A DNA stretch of 64,000 nt, taken from assembly GCA_900314635.1 (NCBI GenBank), contig OMVY01000003.1, positions 124,001-188,000 of the forward strand, written 5' to 3'. Every line of letters begins with the position of its first letter. Position 1 is the first letter of the stretch. This document shows positions 26,520 through 36,029 of the stretch, in pieces. The DNA comes from an uncultured Methanobrevibacter sp. GTDB taxonomy: Archaea; Methanobacteriota; Methanobacteria; Methanobacteriales; Methanobacteriaceae. A model generated the notes under the pieces. The model saw only the letters and a list, made by a program, of their open reading frames with translations, was not told the origin of the DNA and searched no databases. The translations under genes and the position numbers were made by a program.

Positions 26520-27881
26520 ATGGCTAAAAAAAGATTGTTTGGTACATTTGGTGTTAGAAGAACTGCAAATGATGTTTTAACTCCTGAATTTGCATCAAGG
26601 CTTGCTGCAAGTTACGGATCTATTGTTCAAGGAACTGTAGCTATTGGTGGAGATACAAGAACAAGCACTCCAATGCTCAAGCATGCAATAACCGCAGGAC
26701 TGCTCTCTTCAGGCTGTGATGTTGTAGATTTGGGAATTCTTCCAACTCCTGCAATTCAATATGCAGTTAGAAATTACTATGAAGGCGGAATTATCGTAAC
26801 AGCATCCCATAATCCTCCAAAATTCAACGGTCTCAAGTTTGTAGATGAATTCGGTATTGGAACTCCTGATGATATGGAGATTGCCGTTGAAGAGATGTAT
26901 TTCGACTCAGAACCTAAACGGGTTTCCTGGGACAAGATAGGCAAGGTCTATCATAATGAGACAATAATCGATGAATACATCAAGGAAACATTGAAAAGAG
27001 TGGATGTTGAGGCTATCCGCTCAAGGAGGCTTAAGGTAGTTGTTGATTGTGGAAGCGGCGCAGGTTCATATACTGCCCCATATCTTCTCAAAGCATTAAG
27101 CTGTGAGGTCACAACCCTTAACTGCCAGGCTGATGGATTTTTCCCTGGAAGAGATCCTGAACCTATTGAACCAAATCTCCAGGATTTAATCGCTACTGTA
27201 AAGGATTTGGGAGCAGACATTGGTCTTGCTCATGATGGCGATGCCGACAGAACCATATGCATCGATGAGAAAGGAAACTTCGTTTTAGGAGATAAGACCT
27301 TTGCTCTTGTTGAAAAGCAGATGCTTAAGGAAAACAACGGAGGAATCATTGTCACTACCGTAGCTACTTCTCAAGCTATTTATGATGTAGCAGAGGAATT
27401 CGGAGGAGAGGTAATCGCTACTGCTGTTGGAGATCTTCTTGTTGCAAGAAAACTCAAGGATACAGATGGCTTATTCGGAGGAGAAGAAAACGGAGGTTTG
27501 ATTTTCCCTGATTTCGTTTATGGAAGAGATGCTGCCATGACAGTTGCAAAACTATTGGAAATCCTTGCCAAGGAAGACAGACCATTCTCCGAGCTTGTAG
27601 CTGAACTTCCAGTTTATTACCAGGAAAAACTTAAAATCGAATGTCCTGATGATGAGAAAGAGGAAGTAATGTCTAAAATAGCAGAAGAGATTAAAACAAC
27701 CACTGATTTCGAGCTAGACACAACAGATGGTGTTAAAATCCTGAAAGATGATGGCTGGGTCATTATAAGGCCTTCCGGAACCGAACCAATATTCAGATGC
27801 TTTGCCGAGTCTGATTCCATGGACAAGGCAGTTGAAATGGCTAACTGGGGTATTGGCTTGATTAAGAAATATAAAAAATAA
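26520..27881 (+). CDS. phosphohexomutase (phosphoglucosamine/phosphomannomutase family)
   Basis: The alpha-D-phosphohexomutase has four domains. The phosphoserine loop is TASHNPP, the metal loop DGDADR and the phosphate-binding loop RPSGTEP. The sugar-specificity loop is GGEENGG instead of the usual GE-x-SG, which makes the substrate uncertain. It is a paralogue of the GlmM gene at 38.2-39.6 kb, whose loop is GGEPSGT. It could interconvert glucose, mannose or glucosamine phosphates for wall or lipid glycans. AAAGGTTATAAT precedes the ATG. Confidence 0.85.
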   Translation: MAKKRLFGTFGVRRTANDVLTPEFASRLAASYGSIVQGTVAIGGDTRTSTPMLKHAITAGLLSSGCDVVDLGILPTPAIQYAVRNYYEGGIIVTASHNPPKFNGLKFVDEFGIGTPDDMEIAVEEMYFDSEPKRVSWDKIGKVYHNETIIDEYIKETLKRVDVEAIRSRRLKVVVDCGSGAGSYTAPYLLKALSCEVTTLNCQADGFFPGRDPEPIEPNLQDLIATVKDLGADIGLAHDGDADRTICIDEKGNFVLGDKTFALVEKQMLKENNGGIIVTTVATSQAIYDVAEEFGGEVIATAVGDLLVARKLKDTDGLFGGEENGGLIFPDFVYGRDAAMTVAKLLEILAKEDRPFSELVAELPVYYQEKLKIECPDDEKEEVMSKIAEEIKTTTDFELDTTDGVKILKDDGWVIIRPSGTEPIFRCFAESDSMDKAVEMANWGIGLIKKYKK

Positions 27882-27946
27882 ATTTTCATTAATTTATTTT
27901 TACTTTTTCTATTTTTTTTAAGATGTTTTGATTTTCACTGATTTTT

Positions 27947-28762
27947 ATGAAATTTGATGCTAAAAATATTGTAATCATTATTTTGATAATTCTAATCATA
28001 TTGTCTGTTGGCTTTATTGCTGTAAATCTGTTGAATAATGATTCCAATTCCAAGGATAGCTCTTTTTTAGTGGATGATAACTCTGCTTCCAAAAAAGACT
28101 CTTTTTCCATTAATCAAACTTATCCTGAAGGGCCTACTTCTGAAGCTAAAATAGATTCATCTGCTGTGCCTTCAAAATTAATCGGTTCAAACAGTCTTGG
28201 AACAGTCGAGGTTCTAGGACCTTTTGGAAATGCGGATTCTGATGTTAGAATCGCCTATTTGATTGGAATGCATCCCCTTGAAAGCAAGGCTCACAAGGCT
28301 TTATTCGATACAGTTCTTTCTAAAAATGATTCTCTGAACTATTGTTATTATGTCTACAAGATCAATGTGTCCTCTTTGGATGATGAAGACGGCCGCATGA
28401 ATGGGCAATTGCTTGCTCAGGAGTTTTTAGCTCCTGAAGTCATAAGCAAAAACTACGACCTTGTTGTGGATGTTCACGGCAATAATGGAATGATTGGAGG
28501 AACATATGAGCAAACCAATTTCATTTTTGCAACAGGCCAGGATAAAAAATCAGAGGATGTCGTTTATAAGCTTTTATCCAAATTGGACAAGCTTGTCTAC
28601 TATTTCCCAGCGCAGCAATCCAGCCCTCCTTACATTACACTTCCTGTAGAACAAAGCGGAACTCCGACAATAAATTATGAAACTTATAATTACGAGCCTA
28701 TGAGCACTACTTATGAGCTAATGAATGATTTTGTTGATGAAGTTGATAAATTGGAATTCTAA
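27947..28762 (+). CDS. membrane-anchored M14-like metallohydrolase (predicted)
   Basis: The protein has an N-terminal helix (residues 7-28) and a Ser/Asp-rich linker to about residue 70, then a globular domain placed outside the membrane. LIGMHPLE gives His109-x-x-Glu112, and DLVVDVHGNN gives His177. These fit the zinc triad of M14 carboxypeptidases and succinylglutamate desuccinylases, with Glu245 or Glu250 near the C-terminus as possible catalytic base. The assignment rests on motifs only. Surface location suggests cleavage of a wall or environmental peptide. The start has a weak ribosome-binding site. It lies 65 bases after the phosphohexomutase. Confidence 0.55.
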   Translation: MKFDAKNIVIIILIILIILSVGFIAVNLLNNDSNSKDSSFLVDDNSASKKDSFSINQTYPEGPTSEAKIDSSAVPSKLIGSNSLGTVEVLGPFGNADSDVRIAYLIGMHPLESKAHKALFDTVLSKNDSLNYCYYVYKINVSSLDDEDGRMNGQLLAQEFLAPEVISKNYDLVVDVHGNNGMIGGTYEQTNFIFATGQDKKSEDVVYKLLSKLDKLVYYFPAQQSSPPYITLPVEQSGTPTINYETYNYEPMSTTYELMNDFVDEVDKLEF

Positions 28763-29078
28763 AATGCACTTGTCAATTTAAAAATTAGCTGAAGTAAACT
28801 CATTATTTTTTATAATTATTGAGTTCGCTTTTTCTAATGATTTTTTCTTTTTTTATTTTAATCCTAGCTATTTTTAAAATATGGTTTGATATGATAAACT
28901 ATAAAATTATGACTTATTCTTTTAATATGGTTGATTTAATTTCTCATTAGTCAAAAATAAATTTCATTGCCATACATTCACTAGTGTATTTTTAGAAAAT
29001 TAGTAGATTTTATTTTGGATATGTGAATGTTGAAAATTTAAAAAATCGAAAAAATTAAGAAACAAAAATGTTTCTTGT
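28763..29078. other. convergent spacer, no feature seen
   Basis: The 316-base AT-rich stretch lies between convergent genes. T- and A-rich ends on both sides would stop transcription. I see no gene or repeat. Confidence 0.4.
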
Positions 29079-30233
29079 TTATTCTTCAATTTGAATGTTT
29101 TCAAAAGCTTTTCTCAATTCTTCTTCTTGAGATACTGCAATTATTGCCTCTTCCAGCCTTTCCACATCTGTATTGGTTTCAGGATATCTTGGAACAGCTT
29201 TACAGCCTCCGTCGGCTTCTTTTGAAATTTCAAAGGTTCCTATTTTTTCAGCTATTCTTGTGGTTTCAATCTTATCCATGCCAATAAGCGGGCTTAAAAT
29301 AGGCATGTCAACGCCGCTTCGGGTTGCCAGAATATTTTTAAGTGTCTGTGATGCGACTTGTCCCACGCTGCTTCCATCAACAATGGCCTGGGCTCCCATA
29401 TTCTTTGCAAGCATTTCAGCAGTCTTATACATTCCTGATTTGCATAAGACGCAAGTCATTCTCTCAGGGCCCTTGTCTTTGCAGGCTTTAAGGTAATCTC
29501 CATAAGGAATCACACGCTTTTTAATTGGAACTCCAGATGCATAGGTTTGAAGCTGGTCAACTAATGCATTGAACTTTTCCCTTGCCTTGTTTTCAGTGTA
29601 AGGGGTGTTGTCGCAGTGAAGAGCGATAATCTCGCAGCCTCTTTTCATCATCAGATAAGCTGCTACAGGTGAGTCTATGCCTCCAGATAAGAGAACCACG
29701 ACTTTTCCCTGTGTTCCAAGAGGCAATCCTCCAGGTCCATCGATTCTTTCATGATAGATGTAGGTTATATTGTCCCTTACTTCAATGAATATCTCAAAAT
29801 CAGGATCTGTCAAATTGACTTTAAGAGGGATGGTCTTTATTACGACTCCTCCACAGTAGGCAGCCATTTCCTGAGAGGTGAACTCATGATTTCCAACACG
29901 TCTGCATCTTATCGCAAAGGTCATGTTTTCATTTAAGAACCCTTCATCTATTAGATTCTGAGTATATTTATGAAGAGTATTGCTTATGTCCTCTTTGCTT
30001 GTTTTTGTTTTTTTAACTGGAGAATATGAGACAATTCCAAATATCTTGTCCAATCTGGATATTGCATCATCAAAGTTCTCAGGCTCGACATAGATTCTTC
30101 CCTGGTCTCTTCTGACTTCCCCTTCTATTGAGGCTTGTATGTTTTTAACCAGCTTCTTTTCAAATCTGCGTCTTACTTTGTCGCTTTTTAATGCCAGTTC
30201 TCCATATCGTATAAGTATTAAATCATAATCCAT
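29079..30233 (-). CDS. thiI: tRNA 4-thiouridine synthetase ThiI
   Basis: ThiI adenylates U8 of tRNA and adds sulfur. The N-terminal ferredoxin-like and THUMP domains occupy residues 1-165. The PP-loop ATPase has VVLLSGGIDSPVAAYLM, followed by CVLCKSGMY and the conserved IVDGSSVGQVASQT. As in other archaea, the C-terminal rhodanese domain is missing, so sulfur delivery differs from E. coli. GGAGA six bases before the ATG at 30233 sets the start. Both tRNAs in this window carry T8, the target base. Confidence 0.93.
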   Translation of the reverse strand: MDYDLILIRYGELALKSDKVRRRFEKKLVKNIQASIEGEVRRDQGRIYVEPENFDDAISRLDKIFGIVSYSPVKKTKTSKEDISNTLHKYTQNLIDEGFLNENMTFAIRCRRVGNHEFTSQEMAAYCGGVVIKTIPLKVNLTDPDFEIFIEVRDNITYIYHERIDGPGGLPLGTQGKVVVLLSGGIDSPVAAYLMMKRGCEIIALHCDNTPYTENKAREKFNALVDQLQTYASGVPIKKRVIPYGDYLKACKDKGPERMTCVLCKSGMYKTAEMLAKNMGAQAIVDGSSVGQVASQTLKNILATRSGVDMPILSPLIGMDKIETTRIAEKIGTFEISKEADGGCKAVPRYPETNTDVERLEEAIIAVSQEEELRKAFENIQIEE

Positions 30234-30463
30234 AATCAATCTCCAAATTCATTTTAATTTGCAATCTGTTAATCTTTAAATTCATTATAATTTTTCAATT
30301 CATTTTATTAGCAATCAATAAATCCAAAAAATTTCATTCAATAAAAACAGTTCATTATTTATTAAAATATAACAATTGTAATATTTTTAAGCTATTTATT
30401 ATTTAAGATATGACTATCTATTTAAATGTGTTGTTTTTTATAAATTTTTATTTTTGCAGATAT

Positions 30464-31600
30464 TTACATATTTTCAAGGCATTCCATTTTCAAAACTCTA
30501 GCGTCATCATTTGATGAGTCGATAGCCAGGACTTTTGTAAAGATATTCTCTGCTTCTGCAAAATTGCCGAGCTCCATTAAAACAACACCCTTGTTAAGTA
30601 AAAATGAAGTGTTATGTGGCTCCAGGCTTATGGCCTTGTCATAGCATTCTATCGCTTCTTCAAATCTGAGCAGTTCCATAAGCGCATTGCCTTTTCTGTT
30701 TTGAGCAGTTGCGTCAAGTTCGGAATCGTCAAGACATAACTCCAATGCCTTGTCGTAGGATTCTAAAGCCTCTTCAGCCCTATCCATATCTGTCAGAAGG
30801 TTTCCCCGAGCATTCCAAACTTCGGGATTTGTATCGTCGATTTTAAGCAGCTTGTCATAAACTTCCAATGCCTGATCGAATTGGGATAATATTTCAAGAA
30901 TGAATCCTCTCCAATAAAGTACAACAGCACTGTCAGGGTTTGCCTTAAGTGCACTATCGCTTGCTTTCAATGCTTCCTCCACATTGCCTGAGTTCAGCAT
31001 TGCTATTGCCTTGTTGTTCCAGATGTATTCATTGTCATCCTCAATGGCCAATGCTTTGTCGTAGCATTCTATGGCTTCATCAAAACGGTTCAATCGGGTT
31101 AAATTGTCGCCTTGCTTGTTTAAAAGGTAAACATCGCTTGGATCTATTCTTAAAGCGGCATCATAGCATAAGGTGGACTTGTCATATTTTCCTGTATCGA
31201 ATAGGATGTCCGCCCTTTGAGTAATCATCTCTTTCTGGTCTATTTTTTCTCCCTTCCATTTGTCGAGGTCAAGCTTTTCAAAATAGATTATCTGGAACAA
31301 GTCGTCGTCGGAAATTTCATTCAGATACATCTTTTTAAATTCGCGGACCATATCCTTGGCATCGATGTATCCTTCTTCCTGAGCGAGCTTGTCATTATTT
31401 TTAATCTCCTTGAATGGGAGGGTTTTGACATCAGTGACTTCCGCTTCAAAAATCTTCTTTTTCTCTTTTGAGACTAAATTCCAATAACAGTGAAGCCTAT
31501 CTCCCACTTTAAGAGGATTTTTCCATAATTTTCTTATGGTCATAGCCTTCTTATGGGTGATTATGTTTATGTTTTGACTTCCAAAAGACATTATTGGCAT
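30464..31600 (-). CDS. ASCH-domain/TPR fusion protein
   Basis: Residues 1-110 form an ASCH (PUA-like) domain: HKKAMTIRKLWKNPLKVGDRLHCYW followed by EAEVTDVKTLPF. From about residue 125 to the end there are seven tetratricopeptide repeats with the usual W-LG-Y-A-F-A-P pattern (for example NEYIWNNKAIAMLNSG and NPEVWNARGNLL). ASCH domains bind RNA or act in nucleoside chemistry, and TPRs bind proteins, so the fusion may tether an RNA-related activity to a partner. AGGTGA precedes the ATG. It is a single-gene unit. Confidence 0.85.
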   Translation of the reverse strand: MPIMSFGSQNINIITHKKAMTIRKLWKNPLKVGDRLHCYWNLVSKEKKKIFEAEVTDVKTLPFKEIKNNDKLAQEEGYIDAKDMVREFKKMYLNEISDDDLFQIIYFEKLDLDKWKGEKIDQKEMITQRADILFDTGKYDKSTLCYDAALRIDPSDVYLLNKQGDNLTRLNRFDEAIECYDKALAIEDDNEYIWNNKAIAMLNSGNVEEALKASDSALKANPDSAVVLYWRGFILEILSQFDQALEVYDKLLKIDDTNPEVWNARGNLLTDMDRAEEALESYDKALELCLDDSELDATAQNRKGNALMELLRFEEAIECYDKAISLEPHNTSFLLNKGVVLMELGNFAEAENIFTKVLAIDSSNDDARVLKMECLENM

Positions 31601-32127
31601 TCAGTTCACCTTTTTGATTTTTAAATATTTTATAAAAAAATAGCTTCGATTTTTATTGTTTATTATTTTTTAAAAACTTATAATATATTATTTTGTTTAA
31701 AAATTAAATAAATATATCTATTTTATTTTTTAAAGTTTTATTTTAATTATTATTTTGAGTATTGGTTAAATTTTTTACAGTTATACAGTTTTGATTTTTT
31801 TGATATTTTTACTATACTGATTTTAATTTTACCATATTTTTCTAAACAATTTATTATATATGTATATAAATTGAATAATCAATTAATTATTTTGAGTATA
31901 AGTTGGAATTTTCTAGTTTTTATTTTATTTTTTAGATATTTTTAGAATTTTTTTATAAATTATAGGACATTTTCATAAATTATAAATACACTTAAATATA
32001 TAATATTCTTAATGAAAAATAAGTTTGTTATTTTTCATATGGTTTGTTTAATTTTAAATAAGCCTTGATATTTAAGATTTAAGGATTTGGAATTTAAATC
32101 CTTAATTAATTTAATGAAGGAATTGTT
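31601..32127. promoter_or_regulatory. long AT-rich divergent promoter region
   Basis: The 527-base spacer separates divergent genes. CTTAAATATATAATA around 31991-32005 is a likely TATA region for the dehydrogenase gene on the plus strand, about 125 bases before its ATG. No gene or clear repeat is seen. Confidence 0.45.
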
Positions 32128-32871
32128 ATGGGAAGACTAGAAGGAAAAGTAGCAATAATAACAGGTTCAACTTCAGGTATGGGCCGTGACACCGCAAAAA
32201 GATTTGCAGCTGAAGGCGCAAAAGTAGTTGTAACCGGAAGAAATGAAGAAAGAGCAAATGCTGTTGTAGATGATATTAAAGCTGCAGGCGGAGAAGCTAT
32301 TGCTGTAATTGCAGACATGGCTAATGTTGACGACATTCAAAAGATTTTTGATGAAACCATGGCAGCATACGGAACCGTTGATATTCTTTTCAACAACGCA
32401 GGTTTATTAAGCGTCACCCCTCTCATGGAAATGACCAAGGAAGAATGGGATAAGGTATTCGATGTGGATGTATATGCTGCATTGAGATTAACCCAGCTTG
32501 TTGCTCCTGTAATGAAGGAAAAAGGAAAAGGATCCATCATCAACACCTGTTCAGTTGCTTCCTATGCAGCTCACTTTGGTTTTGTAGGTTACATTTCCTC
32601 TAAACATGCAATGGCAGGATTAACCAAATCTATGGCATTTGAACTCGGTCCTGAAATAAGATGTAACGGTATTGCTCCTGGTGCTATCCACACTGCTATG
32701 GTAGATAGTATTGGTGGAGTTGAAGCTTTACAAATGATGGTTGACGGCGCACCAATGAAACGTGTAGGTCAAGGAGAAGATATTGCAGCTCTTGCATTAT
32801 TCCTTGCTTCCGATGAATCTGAATTCACCGACGGTCAAATCATCAGATGTGACGGCGGATTCGAGTGTTAA
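32128..32871 (+). CDS. short-chain dehydrogenase/reductase
   Basis: This 247-residue classical SDR has the cofactor motif TGSTSGMG, NNAG in strand 4, catalytic Ser in TCSVASYA, YISSK and the PG motif GIAPGAI. An Arg after the second strand (TGRNEER) favours NADP(H). Similarity is to FabG-type 3-oxoacyl or sugar-alcohol dehydrogenases; the substrate cannot be read from sequence. AAGGA precedes the ATG. Codon use is somewhat richer in C-ending codons than the neighbours, consistent with strong expression or acquisition from bacteria. Confidence 0.9.
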   Translation: MGRLEGKVAIITGSTSGMGRDTAKRFAAEGAKVVVTGRNEERANAVVDDIKAAGGEAIAVIADMANVDDIQKIFDETMAAYGTVDILFNNAGLLSVTPLMEMTKEEWDKVFDVDVYAALRLTQLVAPVMKEKGKGSIINTCSVASYAAHFGFVGYISSKHAMAGLTKSMAFELGPEIRCNGIAPGAIHTAMVDSIGGVEALQMMVDGAPMKRVGQGEDIAALALFLASDESEFTDGQIIRCDGGFEC

Positions 32872-32917
32872 GACTTGATTTTAAATAGTGTCGGATTCTT
32901 AAATCCCACACTTTCTT

Positions 32918-33036
32918 TTTTTATATTCTCATATTTTCTAATCAGAGTTTTTATATTCTTCTATTTCTAATCTAAGTTTTTATAGTCTCATATTTTATAA
33001 TTTGAGTTTTTGTATTCTCTTATTTTCTAATTAGAG
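32918..33036. repeat. four 30-bp tandem repeats
   Basis: Units of the form TTTTTATATTCTCATATTTT followed by CTAATCAGAG start near 32918, 32948, 32977 and 33007, diverged by several bases each. They lie between convergent genes, where the T-rich units could terminate transcription. Confidence 0.85.
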
Positions 33037-33107
33037 TTTTTTATGAATTTTAAAAATAGTGATTAATTTATTTTAAGCGAAAAAAAATAAAAAATAGAAG
33101 TATTTGA

Positions 33108-33821
33108 CTATTCAAATACTTTTTGGCCGAATTCGGCTGTTTTTAAGTTAATTGTTTGGTTTGGATGTTTTTCCTTAATTGCACGGGCTATTTCCTCCAT
33201 ATCATGAGGATTAGGCTCTTCTGATTCTATTAATGCATCATCCAATACACTTCGATTTCTGAATTGCTGGATTGTATAGATATCGCAGTTTACCTCATCT
33301 ACAATAGTAAAGAGGTCCTCTTTATCAAGAATAGCTGGACAATAAGTGGTTCTGCATTCCAATATCACTTCTGGGCGCTTATTTACAATTTCCATGGATT
33401 TCTTGACTTTTTGGCCTATATCTGAGTGAATTACCTCATTATACTTTTCAAAAGGTGCCTTCACATCAATGGCAACATAATCGACCAAGCTCATGCTCAG
33501 GACTTTTTCCAATCTATCAGGATAAACTCCGCTTGTGTCCAATTTTGTTTTAAGGCCTAATTCTCTTGTATATTCAAAAATCCTAATCACATCATCTACT
33601 TGAACAAGAGGCTCTCCTCCTGAAACCACAATTGCATCCATAAAGTCTGCAGAGTGGTCTATTTTCTTTTTAAGCTCTTCAAAGCTTATTTCCTCACCGT
33701 CTTCAAGCAGTTCGCTGTTGCTGCAGTAGGGACATCTCAAAGGGCAAAATGCTAGGAATATTACAAAAGACATGTTTTTTGGATATTCTATTGATGAGGT
33801 TACGGTAGCTCCATATTTCAT
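33108..33821 (-). CDS. anaerobic ribonucleotide reductase-activating-type radical SAM protein
   Basis: The radical SAM enzyme has CPLRCPYC (Cx3Cx2C) binding the 4Fe-4S cluster, SGGEPL for SAM and the (beta/alpha) barrel segments TKLDTSG and YVAIDVKAP. It matches the NrdG-type activase group (TIGR02495), which makes the glycyl radical of class III ribonucleotide reductase; related activases are possible. AAGGTG precedes the ATG. It starts 26 bases after hisC on the same strand and is probably co-transcribed. No nrdD gene is in the window. Confidence 0.87.
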   Translation of the reverse strand: MKYGATVTSSIEYPKNMSFVIFLAFCPLRCPYCSNSELLEDGEEISFEELKKKIDHSADFMDAIVVSGGEPLVQVDDVIRIFEYTRELGLKTKLDTSGVYPDRLEKVLSMSLVDYVAIDVKAPFEKYNEVIHSDIGQKVKKSMEIVNKRPEVILECRTTYCPAILDKEDLFTIVDEVNCDIYTIQQFRNRSVLDDALIESEEPNPHDMEEIARAIKEKHPNQTINLKTAEFGQKVFE

Positions 33822-33847
33822 ATTAACACCTTGTTCTTTCTGTCAAT

Positions 33848-34975
33848 TTATTCTTCGCCTAAAATTTCTTTCATGGCTTCTATGAATTTTTTATCTTCTT
33901 CCAATGTGCAGATGCTTATTCTAATCCAGTATTCATCGAGTCCTTTAAAGGAGGTGCAGTCTCTTACAATCATTCCTCTTTTCATGAATTCTCGAGTAAT
34001 CTCGGCTGCGGTGAAGCCGGAATCATGGAGATCAATAGCCATGTAATTGGAGTATGATTTCAATACCTTGACTTTTTTCATCTTGCTTATTTCGTTATAT
34101 AGATATTCCCTGCTTTCGATTCCCTTTTCAATGGAATATTCAATGAATTCTTCATCTTGAAGTGTGGCAAGAGCCGCAACATATGAAAGCTTTGTAAGTG
34201 AGAAGACAGGTTTGATTCTCTGCATGAAGTCTATTATTTCCTTGCTTGACAAGCCGTATCCGATTCTCATTCCTGCAAGACCCATGACTTTTGAAAGGGT
34301 TCTGATTATGAAGATATTATCATATTCATCAAGAAGATTCACATTTGTAGTTTCTGCATATTCAGTATATGCCTCATCAATGATTACAATAGCATCGCAG
34401 ACTCCTCCTTTGTCCTTGCTTGTTTTCTCCAATATTGCTCTTAATTCGTCCTGGGAGATTAAAGCGCCTGTAGGATTGTTTGGAGTGCATAAGAATAGGA
34501 ATTTGGTTTTTTCGTTGATTGCATCCAGAACGGAGTCCAAATCGAGTGTGTTTGTATCCAAGTTCCATTTTGCATAGCGAGGAACCGCTCCATATGGTTT
34601 AAATAGGAATTCATAGTACATGTAAGATGGCAAAGGCACGATAAACTCATCTCCTTCTTCTATGAATGTTTTAGCAAGAGTGTCAAGGATTTCATCAGCA
34701 CCATCTCCTCCTACGATAATCTGCTCGGCTGGAAGGCCTACATACTTGCCCATGACAGATTTAAGCTCTTCAAGGTTGGATTCCGGATATCTGTTCATAT
34801 TGTCAAGTTCTGCAATAACTGCCTGCTTGGCACTTTCAGCAGGTCCGAAAGGGTTTTCATTTGAGCCTAGCTTGATGATGTCTTCTTTTTTAACTCCAAA
34901 TTCCTGGGCTATTTCCTCTTTGGATCTTCCAGGAACATAAGGATCCAATTCCATTACTTCTTTACGTGCTTTCAT
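33848..34975 (-). CDS. hisC: histidinol-phosphate aminotransferase
   Basis: This is a 375-residue fold-type I PLP enzyme. [11 protein letters not shown] is the HisC signature at the N-terminus, CTPNNPTG the conserved Asn-Pro-Thr motif, IIDEAYTEY carries the cofactor Asp, [15 protein letters not shown] contains the Schiff-base Lys, and WIRISI the substrate-binding Arg. It transaminates imidazole acetol phosphate in histidine synthesis. AAAGAGG precedes the ATG. It heads a two-gene unit with the radical SAM activase. Confidence 0.93.
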   Translation of the reverse strand: MKARKEVMELDPYVPGRSKEEIAQEFGVKKEDIIKLGSNENPFGPAESAKQAVIAELDNMNRYPESNLEELKSVMGKYVGLPAEQIIVGGDGADEILDTLAKTFIEEGDEFIVPLPSYMYYEFLFKPYGAVPRYAKWNLDTNTLDLDSVLDAINEKTKFLFLCTPNNPTGALISQDELRAILEKTSKDKGGVCDAIVIIDEAYTEYAETTNVNLLDEYDNIFIIRTLSKVMGLAGMRIGYGLSSKEIIDFMQRIKPVFSLTKLSYVAALATLQDEEFIEYSIEKGIESREYLYNEISKMKKVKVLKSYSNYMAIDLHDSGFTAAEITREFMKRGMIVRDCTSFKGLDEYWIRISICTLEEDKKFIEAMKEILGEE

Positions 34976-35333
34976 TGTATTCCTCTTTAAATTGATGATA
35001 AGATAAGTTTTATAAAAATATAATTTGATGATTATTTAATAACCATTTATTAATTTAGTAATTCATTTAATTAATAATTATTGATAAAAAAAGCAAATTT
35101 AGAAATAGTTTTTGTAATTTTGTTATTCATTTTCAAACACGGGTGTTTTAATGTTTTAGAAAAAGTTTAAAGAAGTTTTAAAGTTTTTGTAAAAAGAATT
35201 TAGAGGGTGGTTTAAATGGTTTTAAAGTTTTTGTAAGAAAAATTTAAGATAATAACTTAAAGAAGTTTTAAGAGTTTTAAAAAAATAGAAAAATATTTTA
35301 AATTATTTGATTAATTTAAAATATTGAATTATT
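34976..35333. repeat. spacer with repeated GTTTTAAAGTTTTTGTAA
   Basis: The motif GTTTTAAAGTTTTTGTAA occurs near 35176 and 35219 with related flanks (AAAGAAGTTTTAA near 35168 and 35262), a tandem duplication of about 45-50 bases. No gene is visible. The hisC promoter lies at the left end, read from the minus strand. Confidence 0.55.
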
Positions 35334-35858
35334 TTATATGCCATAGGTATAATCATCATCCTCAGAAGGGGTGAAGTTAAAATCTTCATCGTACTGGTTG
35401 GATAATTTCACATAATGTATGGCATTGTTTTTTATGCTGTCGATTTGCTGCTGGCTAACTTCCTTGATGCGTTTGGCAGGAACTCCAAGGATTATGCTTC
35501 CATCAGGATATTCCTTGTTTTCACTAACTACAGCACCTGCACCTACAATTGAGTTATTTCCAATTTTAGCACCATTTAAAACAGTTGCATTCATTCCGAT
35601 AAGCACATTGTCTCCAATTGTGCATCCATGAACTACTGCTGCATGTCCGATTGTCACATAATCTCCAATTGTAAGAGTCAATTGTGGAGAAGAATGCAGT
35701 ACGCAGTTATCCTGAACATTTGAGTTTCTGCCTATTTTGATAGGGCCGGAATCTCCTCTGATAACTGCATTATACCAAACAGAGGTGTTCTCTCCAATTT
35801 CCACATTTCCAAATACATGTGCTCCAGGGAATATTTTTACGGGTTCATTGAGTTTCAT
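35334..35858 (-). CDS. gamma-carbonic anhydrase family protein
   Basis: This 174-residue left-handed beta-helix protein has hexapeptide repeats throughout. Three candidate zinc-ligand His residues lie in NCVLHSS and IGHAAVVHGC. The acidic loop with the proton-shuttle Glu of Cam is absent, so it resembles CamH/YrbE-type members of uncertain activity. AAGGAG precedes the ATG. It is 171 bases downstream of the GlmU-like gene on the same strand, but repeats with hairpins lie between them. Confidence 0.88.
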   Translation of the reverse strand: MKLNEPVKIFPGAHVFGNVEIGENTSVWYNAVIRGDSGPIKIGRNSNVQDNCVLHSSPQLTLTIGDYVTIGHAAVVHGCTIGDNVLIGMNATVLNGAKIGNNSIVGAGAVVSENKEYPDGSIILGVPAKRIKEVSQQQIDSIKNNAIHYVKLSNQYDEDFNFTPSEDDDYTYGI

Positions 35859-35880
35859 TTTAATACTCCTTTTCTTTGTT

Positions 35881-36000
35881 TAAAAGCTATTGTTAAATAG
35901 CCATTATAGTTAGTTAAAATATAAAATTTTACTTTTCTTTAAAGGCTATTTATTAAATAGCCATTATAGTTAGTTAAAATATAAATTTTATTTTCTTGAA
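35881..36000. repeat. two 60-bp direct repeats, each with a hairpin
   Basis: Copies at 35881-35940 and 35941-36000 share CCATTATAGTTAGTTAAAAT and flanks. The second holds a perfect eight-base stem GGCTATTT/AAATAGCC with loop ATT (35944-35962). The first holds a slightly imperfect version at 35884-35902. They lie after the stop of the GlmU-like gene on the minus strand. Confidence 0.9.
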
Positions 36001-36029
36001 AACTTACTCGCTCAAAGCTTAAAATATAA

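Noticed and set aside
32128-32871. Short-chain dehydrogenase as clear recent transfer from bacteria
   Set aside because: Codon use differs only mildly and could reflect strong expression; there are no flanking mobile elements, so transfer is not shown.
32918-33036. Four 30-bp units as a CRISPR array
   Set aside because: Units are directly abutting without spacers and differ by several bases each.
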